Part shown: one piece after another, positions 23,866 through 34,850 of the stretch
Numbering within the stretch: position 1 is the first letter of the stretch
How the letters are laid out: every line of letters begins with the position of its first letter
Assembly: GCF_000275845.1 (NCBI RefSeq)
Contig: NW_006766956.1
Coordinates: 57,844-108,711 of the forward strand
Reading direction: 5' to 3'
Length of the DNA stretch: 50,868 nucleotides
DNA from: Dichomitus squalens LYAD-421 SS1
Taxonomy: Eukaryota; Basidiomycota; Agaricomycetes; Polyporales; Polyporaceae
Notes under the pieces: generated by a model
What the model saw: only the letters and a program-made list of their open reading frames with translations
Told to the model about the DNA's origin: nothing
Databases searched by the model: none
Position numbers and translations under genes: made by a program

Positions 23866-24330
23866 GATGTATATTGTACAGGTCGATTCTCTTTTTCCCC
23901 TGCTCTCTGCTCCAGCATCTTTCCTGGCACTCATTGTTTACTTACCACATGCTTACTCTTGTCTCCGTAGGCATTTGCTTCTAATAGTTCTGCTTTGTCG
24001 TTTGTTGTCTTCCCGTTGGAGCTAGTGTAACAATCCCTAGTGAATCATCGCACGACTCGTCTCATCTTGGCCAAGTGTATCTGTTGCTCTGCTGAGAACT
24101 CACTCCACACACGTCTGTTGTCCCCCTCGCGTCCCGTGAGACGATAGAATCAACGCGTGCTGCTAGTCATATGCTACTCTGGATTCAAAACATCCGACCG
24201 AGATACATTATCTATATATATTTCTGCATACTATGAGAAGATTCGCGAGAGCCAGATCAACAGAATGACTCTGGGCATAGAGCATGCATCTCTCACCTTG
24301 TCCTATTGCTTGTTTGAGGGGGGTCAAAAA
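23866..24330. other. Intergenic, 3' UTR of membrane protein gene
   Basis: T-rich sequence typical of a fungal 3' UTR follows the stop codon, then non-coding sequence up to the tRNA's oligo-T terminator. No other feature is visible. Confidence 0.4.
24326..24330 (-). terminator. Pol III oligo-T terminator of tRNA-Pro
   Basis: Five consecutive T residues on the minus strand begin immediately after the discriminator base of the tRNA, as expected for RNA polymerase III termination. Confidence 0.75.
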
Positions 24331-24431
24331 GGGCCCAACCGGGAATTGAACCCGGGACCCCGCGCATTTCCCGATTCACAAACCAGGGGGAATAACCCGA
24401 AGCGCGTATCATACTACTAGACCATTGGGCC
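24331..24431 (-). tRNA. tRNA-Pro (anticodon CGG) with 29-nt intron
   Basis: The acceptor stem GGCCCAA pairs with TTGGGCC. The anticodon stem CGCGC/GCGCG and the T arm CCGGGTTCAATTCCCGG are intact. The anticodon loop reads TT-CGG-G-T, giving anticodon CGG at 24399-24397. A 29-nt intron (24395-24367) interrupts the loop one base 3' of the anticodon, the standard position for nuclear tRNA introns. CCA is not encoded. A run of five T (24330-24326) directly after the gene is the RNA polymerase III terminator. It decodes the proline codon CCG. Confidence 0.9.
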
Positions 24432-25296
24432 ACAAAGAAACGACACACGCTAAACGTTATATCGAGTCAATGATGACCACCTGAACTCTGGACAACCCGC
24501 GATAGGTGGTGAGTTAGCAAAAGTATGCTCGATTTTTGAAGCTGAAGCTACCCGGGTGAAATGTAGATTATCCATAGCCTGGCTGAAGGCATGAAAGGAA
24601 ATATTGCATGTATACTTGCACTTCGTCGCTGGCGCCGCACGGACAAGTCGCTGATCGTCTGCCTTCTAGGAGAGCCTCGGTACTAATAGCGATGGAGATC
24701 ATCCACCAGTCAGACAAAGCTGTCTTGTACGGCACAATTTTTGGATACCGCGCCTGCAGTCAATTGGCACCATGCGTGGAGGCCACTTTCGGAGGCGTGG
24801 AAAGATTATGTGCTCAGGACAGCTTGGCTTGGAGGTCACTGCGGAAGATTGATATAGGTAGAGGGGCATTCCTGTACCTGCACCACCGTTGATGGCTCAC
24901 CTTACAGGATATAGCAAATCTTGATTTTGAATGCTTCGGCTCATATGTACTCTGGATTTTCTCCGAACGCAACCAATGCTCCACGAAGACCAGTGGATCT
25001 CCCTGACCGCTGTTATTGGATCCTGGCTTGTCAATAAATACAACCACAATTAAGAGAGAATATTACCATCATGAATTCCACACGGAATATAGTTCAGTGT
25101 ACAATATCGTAGGTCTCAGCGCTGTGGCGAGAGCCTATAGGCATTTCGAGAACGAGGAAGAGGCCACGACGGAGGCTGTGCCAATGGACGCCCATGAGTC
25201 CGAAGTTCGCACGGCCTCTGAAACCGAGATCTGGACACGACTGCTCCTGCTAAACACATTCACCTCCTCCTCCCTCCACGTCTCCTGCCTCCTCGC
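24432..25296. other. Intergenic, upstream region of IRE1
   Basis: About 865 bases between the tRNA and IRE1. The last 60 bases are strongly pyrimidine-rich (CTCC repeats), typical of a basidiomycete leader or promoter. A 121-codon plus-strand frame at 25016-25381 overlaps the IRE1 start out of frame and has no protein features. No TATA box is obvious. Confidence 0.4.
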
Positions 25297-25305
25297 ATGG
25301 AATGA
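25297..25305 (+). promoter_or_regulatory. Minimal uORF overlapping the IRE1 start codon
   Basis: The sequence ATGGAATGAA holds a two-codon upstream ORF (Met-Glu-stop). Its TGA at 25303-25305 overlaps the IRE1 ATG at 25302-25304. If the transcript begins upstream of it, scanning ribosomes meet this ATG first, so IRE1 translation would need leaky scanning or termination-reinitiation. Whether it regulates is inference. Confidence 0.55.
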
Positions 25306-28300
25306 AACCGCTCGCTTCTCTATCTGCCTTACTAGTAACCGCTGGAATATGTTTTGCCGAAGTCCTCTCCCTCCGCTCTGACCCGGGCAAAGACCTGTCC
25401 ACTCACGTCAATGTCCTCCGGAGCGAACACCCGCCCTCGTACCCAGGAAGCGGAGATCTCGAGCTGTTGGACATCGTCCTCGTTGCCTCGGTCGATGGAA
25501 AGCTCCATGCGCTCAACAGGACGTCTGGTGCCTCCCTCTGGTCCATGGCCTCGTCTGGGACGGCCGCCCCCGCAGCTTTTGGCCCTCTCGTGCGCACGGA
25601 GCACCCAGAGGTCGACCCGGACCTGACGGACGACGACGATGCGAGCAGGGAGATCTACATCATTGAGCCGCAGACTGGCGACATCTATGTCATGTCTTCG
25701 TCTGACAGCCCGCTGCAGCGCCTTCCGTTCTCCATGGCTCAGCTCGTCGACATGTCTCCGTTTAGCTTTTCTGGTGACGAGGACCGGAGGGTGTTTGTTG
25801 GGAGGAAGGAGACGTCGCTGCTGTTGATCGAGCTGGAGACTGGGAGGATCAAGGCGACTGTGGATCCGACATGTCCCTGGACGCCGTTCGAGGAGATGAG
25901 TGAGTCGTCGGAAGAGGTGGATTTGGATGAATTGGAGGGTTCGAAGCCGCCAAGGGATGCAGGGAAACGGACGGAGGTGTATATTGGACGTACGGGTAAG
26001 TGTTCCTTTCAGCCCGCAATGTGTAAGTGGTGATTGCTCGGATGCCTCTCACGTCGAGCAAGTCGACAGTTGCTTGCGAGATATTCCCGCCTTATCACAC
26101 GAGCCTACACGTACTACAATGACGGCATACGTGCGTTAGAACGCTGCTGACAGGACATTTGCTTCAGACTATCACATAGCCATCCATACACGCCCAGAAG
26201 GCCCCAGTGGTCGAACTCACGTCCAGAGACTGACATTCTCAGCCTATGGGCCCAATAATCAGGATACCGCACTACAAACACTATACCAGCGCACCGCCGA
26301 CAACATCTACATACAGTCCCTCCCCACCGGCAAGATCATGTCCTTCAAGACGGCCGCCACGGATTCCACCGCAGCGTTGCCGGTCTGGTCAAACCACTTC
26401 CCTAGTCCCATGTAGGTAATGCACAGCTTGGGTGGTGTCGCACCTGACTTAGCGCTTCTACAGCGTCACAACATTCGACGTAGTGCGCTCGCCAAAGCGC
26501 CAGCAGCCGTTCGTCCTGCTTCAGCCGCAGCCGACGCTCCAGGAGATCTTTCCGCTTGCCGATCTTGTGACTGCGACGAAGCACAAAGGCCTGCCTAACC
26601 TCGACCGCGCGTACGTCGGCATAGTAGAAGAAAGCGGTTCCCTCTTTGCGATGAGCCCCGACCGCTTCCCGCTCGTCGTCTTTGGCGACTCCAGCGCGGA
26701 CCGCAACTGGCGCTCAATTGACCCACCTCCTGGCGCTTCATTCGACGAGGAGGCGGACGACTTCCCCGTAGATGTCGATAGTGCCAAACGCGTTGCGAGA
26801 AATAGGAAGCTCCGCGAGATGTGTAGGAATGGGGCGACGGATGTTCGCTGTCTGACCGGGGTCCGACCGCTAGGGTCGGACAGCCAGTCGCGCTTGAGCC
26901 GACTGCTCGATGGGGCTCCTTCGGTCTTGCCTCCGCCCTCGTACCAGAACCAGAACTCGAACAGGCACGAGGTGGAGGTCCGCGAGGACGAGCCGTTGCC
27001 GGACGAGAAGGACACTGGCAACAGCTCGATCAAGCCGCCTCCTGCGTGGGGAAACCGCTCTGATCCCCGACTCGAGGACCAGCCGCCCGGCAAGCTGCTC
27101 AGGATGAGCGGGCAGACGCAGGCGATGTCGGTGTTTGCGCTCTGTGCGATCGTGCTGCTGGTGTGGATGTCTGTCAAGAAATTCCTGACTCCAGGCTCTT
27201 CGACTTTGGCTCAAGCTTCCGTCCCTGCGCCGTCCCCGGAGGTTAAGGAGGACACAACCAAACCGGTGGCGGAGCTGCACGCTCTAGAACAGCCGGAGAA
27301 GGTCGCGAACGGCCACGCTGATCCTGTCCTACTCCCTGCATTCGAAGACACGACTGCACGTGGGGACCCAGATGAAATTCCGACGGCTCAGCAGGTTGTC
27401 TTCGCCCCGGCGACTCTAGAGCCTGTCGCCGACCCAGTTACGGATGCCCCAGACGAGGATACGGAGAAGGAGGGCGATGGAGCTGATACACCCGGGAAGC
27501 GGAAGGGTATCAGGAGGGGAAGACGGGGAAAGAAGAAGAAGGGGGTCACGATTGTTGTTCCTAGGGACGAAGTCGAGCAGGCACCGGAGCCGACACCGAC
27601 GCCAAATAGTGGAAGTGACGGCTTGAAGGAGCCTGCGTCCGCTATTTTGCTCGCTCCGTCGACACCGCCCACGCCTGTAGTACCAACCTTGGTTGTTTCG
27701 GACACTGTTCTCGGTACGTCATTTGGTTCTTGTCTATCAGGCCACGCTGACGCATGGATGCCGCAGGTATGGGCTCACACGGGACTGTCGTGTACAAGGG
27801 CTCGCTACAAGGCCGCGCGGTCGCCGTCAAGCGCATGCTTTCCGACTTCGTCACCCTTGCCTCCCGTGAGGTCAACGTTCTGCAAGAGTCGGACGACCAT
27901 CCGAACGTGATCCGGTACTACTACCAAGAGGCGCACGCCAACTTCCTCTATATCGCTCTCGAACTCTGCCCGGCGTCCCTCGCGGACGTCATCGAGCGCC
28001 CGGACCAGTTCCGCGACATAGTCGTCGCGTTCGAGCCGAAGCGTGCCCTCCGGCAGATCACCGCGGGTCTGCGCCACCTGCACGCGCTCAAGATCATCCA
28101 CCGGGACATCAAGCCGCAGAACATTCTGATCTCGTACGCGAAGAAGGGTGCGGGCGAGAACGCGGGGCACCGGATGCTCATCTCGGACTTTGGGCTGTGT
28201 AGGAAGCTCGAGTTCGACCAGACGAGCTTCTTGCCGACGGCGCACGGCTCGATGGCCGCTGGCACGGTCGGCTGGCGCGCGCCTGAGATCCTGCGTGGGG

Positions 28301-29194
28301 AGGTGAAGCTCGACGACTCGGGCGACGAGTCGCAGTCGTCGAGGGGGAGCGTGGGCATCGGCAGCAGCGGCGGCTCGAGTTCGGGGACCCCGACAGGCAA
28401 ACCGACAAGGCTGACGAAGTCGGTGGACATCTTCGCGCTGGGGTGCTTGTATTACTATGTGCTTACGAACGGCTTCCATCCGTTCGGAGATCGGTTTGAG
28501 CGGGAGTTCAACATTCTGAAAAACGCAAAGAACTTGGAGGGGCTGGAGAGGTTTGGGGAGGAGGGCGCGGAGGGCGTGGATCTCATCAACAAGATGTTGA
28601 GTCCTGAGGCGTATGACAGGTGCGTTGTTCCTTTCTGCGTTCAGGGGCAGTCAGAGCTCACGGTTTTTTCTCATTGTTTATCTTTACAGGCCGGACACCA
28701 GCACATGCTTACTACACCCGTACTTCTGGGACCCAGGCAAGCGACTCATGTTCCTCCAGGACGCGTCGGATAGGTTCGAGATCATGTGTCGGGATCCGAA
28801 GGACCCAAACCTGCTCGCGCTCGAGAAGGGCGCGTACGACGTCGTGGGCGCAGATTGGCACTCACGGCTCGATAAGTTGTTCATCGAGAATCTTGGCAAG
28901 TTCCGGAAATACGATGGAAAGTCGGTTCAGGATCTCCTTCGTGCATTGCGGAATAAGGTGTGTACGGCATCTGAAGGTGATGTTTCTTCATAGCTGACGA
29001 CGTTCTCGTAGAAACACCATTATCAAGACCTGCCGGATAACGTGAAAAGACTGCTGGGGACGATGCCTGAGGGCTTCCTGGCGTATTTCACCCGCCGATT
29101 CCCAAAGCTCTTCCTGCACGTGCACGGCGTCATTTCGAACTCTGCTCTCCGCTCCGAGTCCATGTTCCGCACATATTATGAACTCATTGACTAG
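25302..29194 (+). CDS. IRE1: Unfolded-protein-response sensor kinase/endoribonuclease IRE1
   Basis: Six exons (25302-25995, 26168-26411, 26464-27713, 27767-28619, 28690-28957, 29012-29194) encode 1163 aa. A signal peptide covers about residues 1-19. The ER-luminal domain begins with the DGKLHALNRTSGASLW beta-propeller-like motif and contains EVYIGRTDYHIAIHTRP. One transmembrane helix (about 534-554) follows, then a Lys/Arg-rich linker (RGRRGKKKKG). In the kinase domain (from about 730) are GMGSHGTVVYKG, VAVKR, HRDIKPQN (about 840) and SDFG (about 869). The C-terminal KEN ribonuclease domain has LRNKKHHYQDLP and FTRRFP. IRE1 senses misfolded protein in the ER and splices the HAC1/XBP1-type mRNA. 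All motifs needed for both activities are present. The first intron (172 nt) is longer than the others. Confidence 0.95.
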
Positions 29195-29626
29195 TAACAC
29201 TCCGTTCTCCTTAGATCCTTCCTCCCGTCGTGTCCCGCATCTACATTCGTCTGTCTTCGCCCATCGTCTGCATTTCCCCATCTAGCATCTGCCATCCGAT
29301 CCCAGATATCCATCTCGCTACCGTATCTAATCTATCCTCTCTCACGTCTGGTTGTTTATTCGTCATTGCTGTATCTGTATCGCATCGCTGTGCTCTGATC
29401 TGCTCCAAACTGGATCCGCCACTAACGTGTAGTCGAAGCACTTACGTATATAGTGTACTACTTGATATTGGGGCCGTCTCAGGAATGTAAATGATTTTCC
29501 TACCCACGCCTTCCGAGTCGGATTACCATGTCGGAGTGCAATGAGTGCATTCATCGAAGCACTACGGTGGAGCAAAATAATACAATACATACAACGTTTG
29601 CAAACATGTTCATCTTTCCAAATCGC
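29195..29626. other. Convergent 3' intergenic region
   Basis: About 430 bases between the IRE1 stop and the 3' end of the F-box gene on the opposite strand. The CT-rich sequence after IRE1 fits its 3' UTR. Nothing else is visible. Confidence 0.45.
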
Positions 29627-31259
29627 TCACAACACTGTCATCACGAAAACTACTTCCGGGACGAGAACCCGCAGCACCGGCTCACACTTCTCTTGGAATT
29701 TAGCCTTCGCCTCCCCACTCCTGTCGTAGCATTCCAAGTGCAACGTCTTCAGCCGAGCGCCCCTCTCCGGCGCGCGAATGCGGAGACAGTCCACAACACG
29801 ATCGTACGCCTCTTTCATGGCCACCAACGTCTCCCACTCGCCATCAGCCCATATGCGCTCCAGTCTAGGACATACGACCTCCCAGTCCGCGAGACCCGCC
29901 GGCAAAGACGACCTCGTCGGTCCCAGCCTCGAGGTAGGTCGGAGCAGGGAAGGTGCGAAAGACTGCCACCCATGTTTCCGTTCTACGAGTATCGCAACGC
30001 CCCCCAATCTGAAGGTGCGTCAACGTTGCTGCGGCAGGGGCAAAGACCGAGATGAGGTCGTTCAGGCCGTGCTCCATGCGCCCGCCCCAAGGGGCCATGA
30101 TAGGCGCCACGAGCTCCAGGTGCACTTTAGCCAGACTACGCTCTAGCGGGCGATCGGTGATTGAGTAACCTTCGAATCCCACATTCACCATCGCGTGAGT
30201 AAGAGTGGATAGGAGGGGCAGCGAGTCGGTGCGATCGGGAGGCATGAGGGTGGTGAGACTGATAGTCGTTTCGTCCTGGCCTTGTCCTATGATGCTGTTG
30301 ATGCGGACCGACGCCTGTGGTGGAAGAGCGACACGCGAGAGGAAGAGCGACGAGGACGAGGGCGGGTGGTCCTCTAAGTTCAGGACATCGAGAGACGGTA
30401 GGAGTTTCGGTGGTTCACGGGGCTTCACGTCGGCTCCGTCGTGAGAAAGATGGTGGAGGAAGTGGCGGAGGTCAAGCAATTCGAGGCGGGGGCCATCGGC
30501 CAATAGTTGTATGAACATTGCAAGTGAAAGATTGCAAGGGCATCGGTCCAGCGCGAGTTTCCGGAGTCGGCTGTAAACCGAAGGGTCCGTTGGTGCGACG
30601 ACGCGGGTGATAGATAGAACGACGAGGTTGGGGAAGTTGGTAGATTTGATGACAAGGTCGGGAATTTCGCCCTTCTCAGGACCCAGAGAGTCCCTGCTAA
30701 AACCAGAGATCTGGAGGTACTCCATTGAGGGCAAGTCGGATCGGAAGATACTAAGGGCGCAGGACGTCCAGTGCCGCAAACAGAGGCTTCGAAGACGGTG
30801 CCAGTGGGGTTCCAGGATACTCAGATGATCTTCGGTTATCGGACCAGATGGAAAGGATATGTCGATGGTGGCAGGTAAGGAACGTATGAGGGCGAGCTCA
30901 CTCCATTTCGAAATTTTGTCCCTCATGTCGATGGTTCGCCAGAGGGTCGGTGTCGTACACGCTATGTTACACCAACGACGGCAAACGAGCATGAGCTGCG
31001 TCCATCTGAGATTTCCCGCCCAATCTCTGAACGGTGTATTTTCGCAAGAATGTGCAGGTTCTGCGGCTTCGCTGAAATAGAAGAAGATGGGGAGAATGAT
31101 CTCATCTGGGAATTGCATGATCGGCAGCTCGGGATTCCAGCGGTCCTTTGCGTCTTCCCCCTCTCCGTCACACATCATGTCTTGTGTGCTGAAGTCACCA
31201 GGCAGGCCCTCTTCTTGTATGTTTGCGTCGCCGAGGACCTGCTGAACTCCTAATGACAT
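29627..31259 (-). pseudogene. F-box protein gene with a frameshift near the 3' end
   Basis: An intronless frame from ATG 31259 encodes 464 aa and stops at 29865. A typical basidiomycete F-box lies at about residues 46-105: FPDEIILPIFFYF, then LMLVCRRWCNIACTTPTLWRTI. Leucine-rich-like segments follow. Near 29893-29902 the similarity-like sequence moves into another frame (LADWEVVCPRLERIWADGEW) that stays open to 29627. One extra base in a G-run would explain this, because the downstream frame continues naturally. F-box proteins recruit substrates to SCF ubiquitin ligases through Skp1; targets are unknown. The shift may be a true mutation, a sequencing error or an odd 3' intron, so the gene could still be functional with a short tail. 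Confidence 0.7.
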
Positions 31260-33042
31260 CTTACGATTTGATCAGATTTCCATATAGTGACATCAGTGAT
31301 GCATGGCCATGAACAGTGAGAACGGCCAGATGAAGTTACTGCGCAGTGCTTACATAGTGGAGCTGGTTTTTTCTGTACAGGGCCTCACTGTGGTTGTGGC
31401 AAGAATCTCGACGCGCTCTAATGGCGTTGAACCCAGGATCCGGGTGGACAATTAGTACGAGCCGGAGCCACCGCTTTCTCACGGTCATGCTTGTTCTTTT
31501 CCACAGATGCGTCGACGGCTTCTTACGGTACTCAGTACGGACCGTACTACTCACTTCATTTCTTCGTATCACGAGAAACCCTCCCGCGAGCATACGCTAC
31601 TCTCTTGTATGCCTGGGATCCTTATACAGACACCCAAACATCAAGTGTTGAATGGGCGCGACCCACAGCATCACACAACTTGAACACGCAATCTCGCATA
31701 CCCAAAGAATAGAGGCCTCTCTGCACTCTCGCCGAGCTATGGGTACGAATGGACTTACGCGGACGCCTTCTGTATCGACAAGACGAGAAGTGCAGAACGC
31801 TCCCAAGCCAACATTTCAATGTTCCACCAACACTCTTGCGGTTGAAACCTGCTATGCGTACCTTCGAGAGGTGCCACACGAAGGAGACCTCCACACCACG
31901 GGATTGCGGGCGAGCGTATTGTCTTGAGAACAATGGCGGAGTTGGAGAACATTCTGCAAGAGATCACGAATTTCCTGGTGAGTGTACTTCTTCTGGGGAC
32001 TGACTCGGAGGCGGCCCAGGTGAGCATACTGTTGGTATGTCCAGGGATGTCAGGCGATAGACGACTCAGAGAGTAAGGTTCACTATCCCTTCGGCGTCAT
32101 CAAAATCACCATAAGGTGTTCGACGGTTGCAAGAGACATCGAAGCGACTTGTGGAAACGCCAACTCTTGTCTGGCGATCGTCTACGCGAAGTCCCGACCT
32201 GAGCATAAAGCGAAGAACGTTGCTCTCTGTCGCGTCCACGAAGCGCAAGTACTTGCCCCACGCTCCTTCCGCTTTCTGCGATTGCATACGACGAAATCCC
32301 GCACCTGCAAATGGCAGCACGGCCATACAGCCCTCTTTGGCCTTTGCGGTGAACGTGGTACATACTCAATCCCGTCCTTGGGCTCTAACCGCTCGGAGTG
32401 CCTCTCGGAAAGTGTTGCCGACGCTTCTTTTGCCTTTCGAAAACGACTAATGACTGCGTCGAGGATCACATCTACGCCTGGAAGGAGCCCTTGAAGATGT
32501 TCGTGCTGCGGGAGGGAAAACTGGAGCATGAGCGCAGCTCGACCCCGTGTCCTCGGATACCTTTCCGGATTCAAGGCGTGAACGAAGGGCCCTTTCCGTC
32601 GGTCTAGACGGACGCTAGGGAAAGGGGGGTTCAATGGAGGTGACGGGTCCAAAGCTGGATTCGTGGCCGGCTGTATGGCTCGTAGACTATAGAAGACAGG
32701 GTGACGAGGACAATGTCATCTGCCATGAAGCTCTCGCTCTTGCTTGACATAACCTTGGTGTACGATAGTGATCGGGCTTCCAAAACCAACGTTGCAGTTC
32801 ACAGTGTGGCTCATCATTTCCGCTAGCTGTTCCTGCTCATCGTTCCTCCAACCTCGGCTCAGGATCGTATCGCCTACTTCTATCATTCAAGGTTCAATAT
32901 TCAGCTGAGCACCCTCACGCGCTTCTGTTCTCAACCACAATCATGGTGTCTTGGAAGGATCTCCCCCTGCTTCTTCGCTAAATCCCCACCGCACGTTTCT
33001 CCAATTATACTCGGATACTCACCCTCCGCAACTTCGAGAACG
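31260..33042. other. 1.8-kb gap with decayed coding-like fragments
   Basis: No intact gene. A plus-strand frame at 31491-31712 follows a TTCCACAG acceptor-like site and reads like protein (SYGTQYGPYYSLHFFVSR), but it has no partner exons I can support. The minus-strand cluster at 32066-32652 is listed separately. Confidence 0.35.
32066..32652 (-). pseudogene. Possible decayed gene, unrecognised
   Basis: Two overlapping minus-strand frames look like pieces of one protein separated by a frame change near 32345-32360. The upstream piece contains GVDVILDAVISRFRKAKE and ERLEPKDGIEYVP. The downstream piece contains TAKAKEGCMAVLPFAGAGF and GKYLRFVDATESNVLRFML. Both have balanced composition, but neither has a start context or a domain I recognise. 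It could be a transposon relic or a dead host gene. A plus-strand frame (32127-32450) overlaps. Confidence 0.25.
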
Positions 33043-33048
33043 TATAAA
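33043..33048 (+). promoter_or_regulatory. TATA box of coiled-coil gene
   Basis: TATAAA lies 62-67 nt upstream of the ATG at 33110, after a CT-rich region; the position suits a fungal core promoter. Confidence 0.45.
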
Positions 33049-33109
33049 GCTTCCAGTGTCTCTGAGATAACTCACATCGCCTCTCTAAGACCAGCGTTAT
33101 CATTGCATC

Positions 33110-34212
33110 ATGCCGGACTACAAACCTCTCATCGTCGACGACGTCCAGCACGCCATCACTGCTGTGAACGACATTGTCATTGCTCTCCAGCGCGATGCGC
33201 CGTTGACCTCCGACCTCGTCGAGGTGAACTACTCCAAACCCACAGTCGACAGCTTCCACCAGTCCAGTCAAGCTGTCGTAAACGTAACTATTATGTCTAT
33301 ATATCCCCGTTCCGCCAGCCAACGTTCATCTTCGCTTTTTCCAGAATATCCGGGCCGCCTCAGACAAGGCGTCCCAGTGGCTCTCGGAGACCGGCGACCA
33401 GCTCTCGCGCAATCTCGAGGAGTCCCACCGTGTGGAGGCCTCGGTGAGGGAGACGTCCTCCCAGCTCGCGCAGACGAACCAGCACGTCGCTGCTACTCAG
33501 AATCACATCGATGCTCTCAACGCCGAGATCAACAACGCCAACGCCCACCTTTCCAACACCCACCGCGCTTTGTCCGACGCGCAGGATAGACTCGACAGGC
33601 GCAAGCGGGAACAAAGGGCCGTACGCATCGGAGTAAGCATCTAACCCGCTTCAGAGCGCCATCTGAGCTCCTGCTTACGGCCGATACTCGCAGGCCGCAG
33701 CGTCGCTCTTCTTTGCTCCGATCGTTGCCATAGGCCTCGTAGCTCTAGATCTCGGCCCGATGGAAGACGCAGTCAACTCCCAGCGAGGTGCCGTACGCGC
33801 GGCCGAGAACCAACTCGCGTCCCTTCACCAGCAGCTCCAGTCGCAACAGACGGCGCTTTTGAACGAGCAGAGCCGCAGCCAGGCCCTCTCCAACCAGGTG
33901 GCGCAGCTGCAGCAGCGCGCACAGGGTCTGAAGGCCGAGGTCGCGCGGCTCAGCGACGCGCGAGCGAAATTGGCGGAGTTGTCTGCGAACATCAACAACT
34001 GCCTGCACGCCGTCGACGCGGCGCTGAGCAGCTCCGTGACGATCACCTCCATGGGCTCGATGCGCAACGTCGTCACCGGTATCAAGGGAATCGCGACCGG
34101 GCTCAGCTCGGATGGGATGTTCGCGGGTCCTGTCGCCCAGCTGAACGACGCTGCCTTCGGAGCCCTGGATCGTCGCGTGACTGCGATTGTGCATCACAGG
34201 CTGACCTTCTAA
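33110..34212 (+). CDS. Coiled-coil protein with central hydrophobic segment, copy A
   Basis: Three exons (33110-33283, 33345-33632, 33694-34212; all phase 0) encode 326 aa. An N-terminal helical domain (VDDVQHAITAVNDIV) leads to a long coiled coil (about residues 60-150). A hydrophobic stretch of about 20 residues (ASLFFAPIVAIGLVAL, about 155-175) follows, then a second coiled coil rich in Gln (about 180-250) and a conserved end (INNCLHAVDAALSSS and SMRNVVTGIKGI). There is no signal peptide. The hydrophobic segment starts exactly at the second intron. The minus-strand gene at 42198-43297 is a clear paralogue. Two long helices around a membrane-seeking hairpin resemble ClyA- or XaxB-type alpha-helical pore formers, but I recognise no named family; a membrane-tethered scaffold is equally possible. 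Confidence 0.82.
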
Positions 34213-34850
34213 GTCGCTAGTTGATAGCCTGTAGTACTCTGCGCGGAATGTTGAACGGCCTGTCTCTTTTTCGACCCGACTTACCTCTGTACTCTAGCTA
34301 GGTTTACCGATACGTTTGTCTAGGTGGCTCTTTGACAGTGATCCTACTTGTTGTGTAACAGTACGCGCTCAGATTCTTTACCGTCCCATTCAGCCCTGTG
34401 AAACATTTCTCGCTTTCAATACGGTCAAGGTTGGCGCAGTAATGTTCTGTGGTTGAGAGTTCGGCCGCTGAGCAGCTTCCTCCCGGGAGCAGTGAGGACT
34501 CCACTGCCCTTCTTGACAGTGCCCTGTAGATCTGCGACCCCATATATGTAAACTTGCGTTCACATGGCCAAGCCATCTGGTAGTCGGATGACAACGCGCA
34601 CCAGGCGCACCAACGAAGAACTAGCTGATCGAGTCTATCTCCCGTTCATTTTGACCACCATGCATGTACAACACGGACCTCGTGACACAGCTTCCTACTG
34701 CACACCTCATTCATCTCCGTGTTCGTTCTTGACTTCTGTGTCTGCGTAACCATTAGGCCCGGACACCGAGGTCTGAGGAATTAAAAGACACCCCAGCTCC
34801 CATCCCTCACGTCCAGGCGACCTGCGTCCTCTTCTTCCAGCACAAGCACA
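34213..34850. other. Intergenic, promoter of 758-aa helical protein gene
   Basis: About 640 bases. The first part is the 3' UTR of copy A. A TTAAAAG motif at 34781-34787, about 65 nt upstream of the next ATG, could serve as a TATA-like element. No ORF is supported. Confidence 0.4.

Noticed and set aside
25016..25381. 121-codon frame upstream of and overlapping IRE1
   Set aside because: Out of frame with IRE1, no protein features, and covers the likely promoter and leader.
5523..29194. A biosynthetic gene cluster containing reductase, protease, glutaminase and membrane protein
   Set aside because: No core enzyme (polyketide synthase, NRPS, terpene cyclase), no P450 or transporter, and the genes are on different strands with ordinary spacing.
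33278..33344. Alternative donor GTAAAC at 33278 in coiled-coil copy A
   Set aside because: The donor GTAACT at 33284 makes exon 1 exactly 174 nt, as in copy B, and keeps the alignment without a gap.
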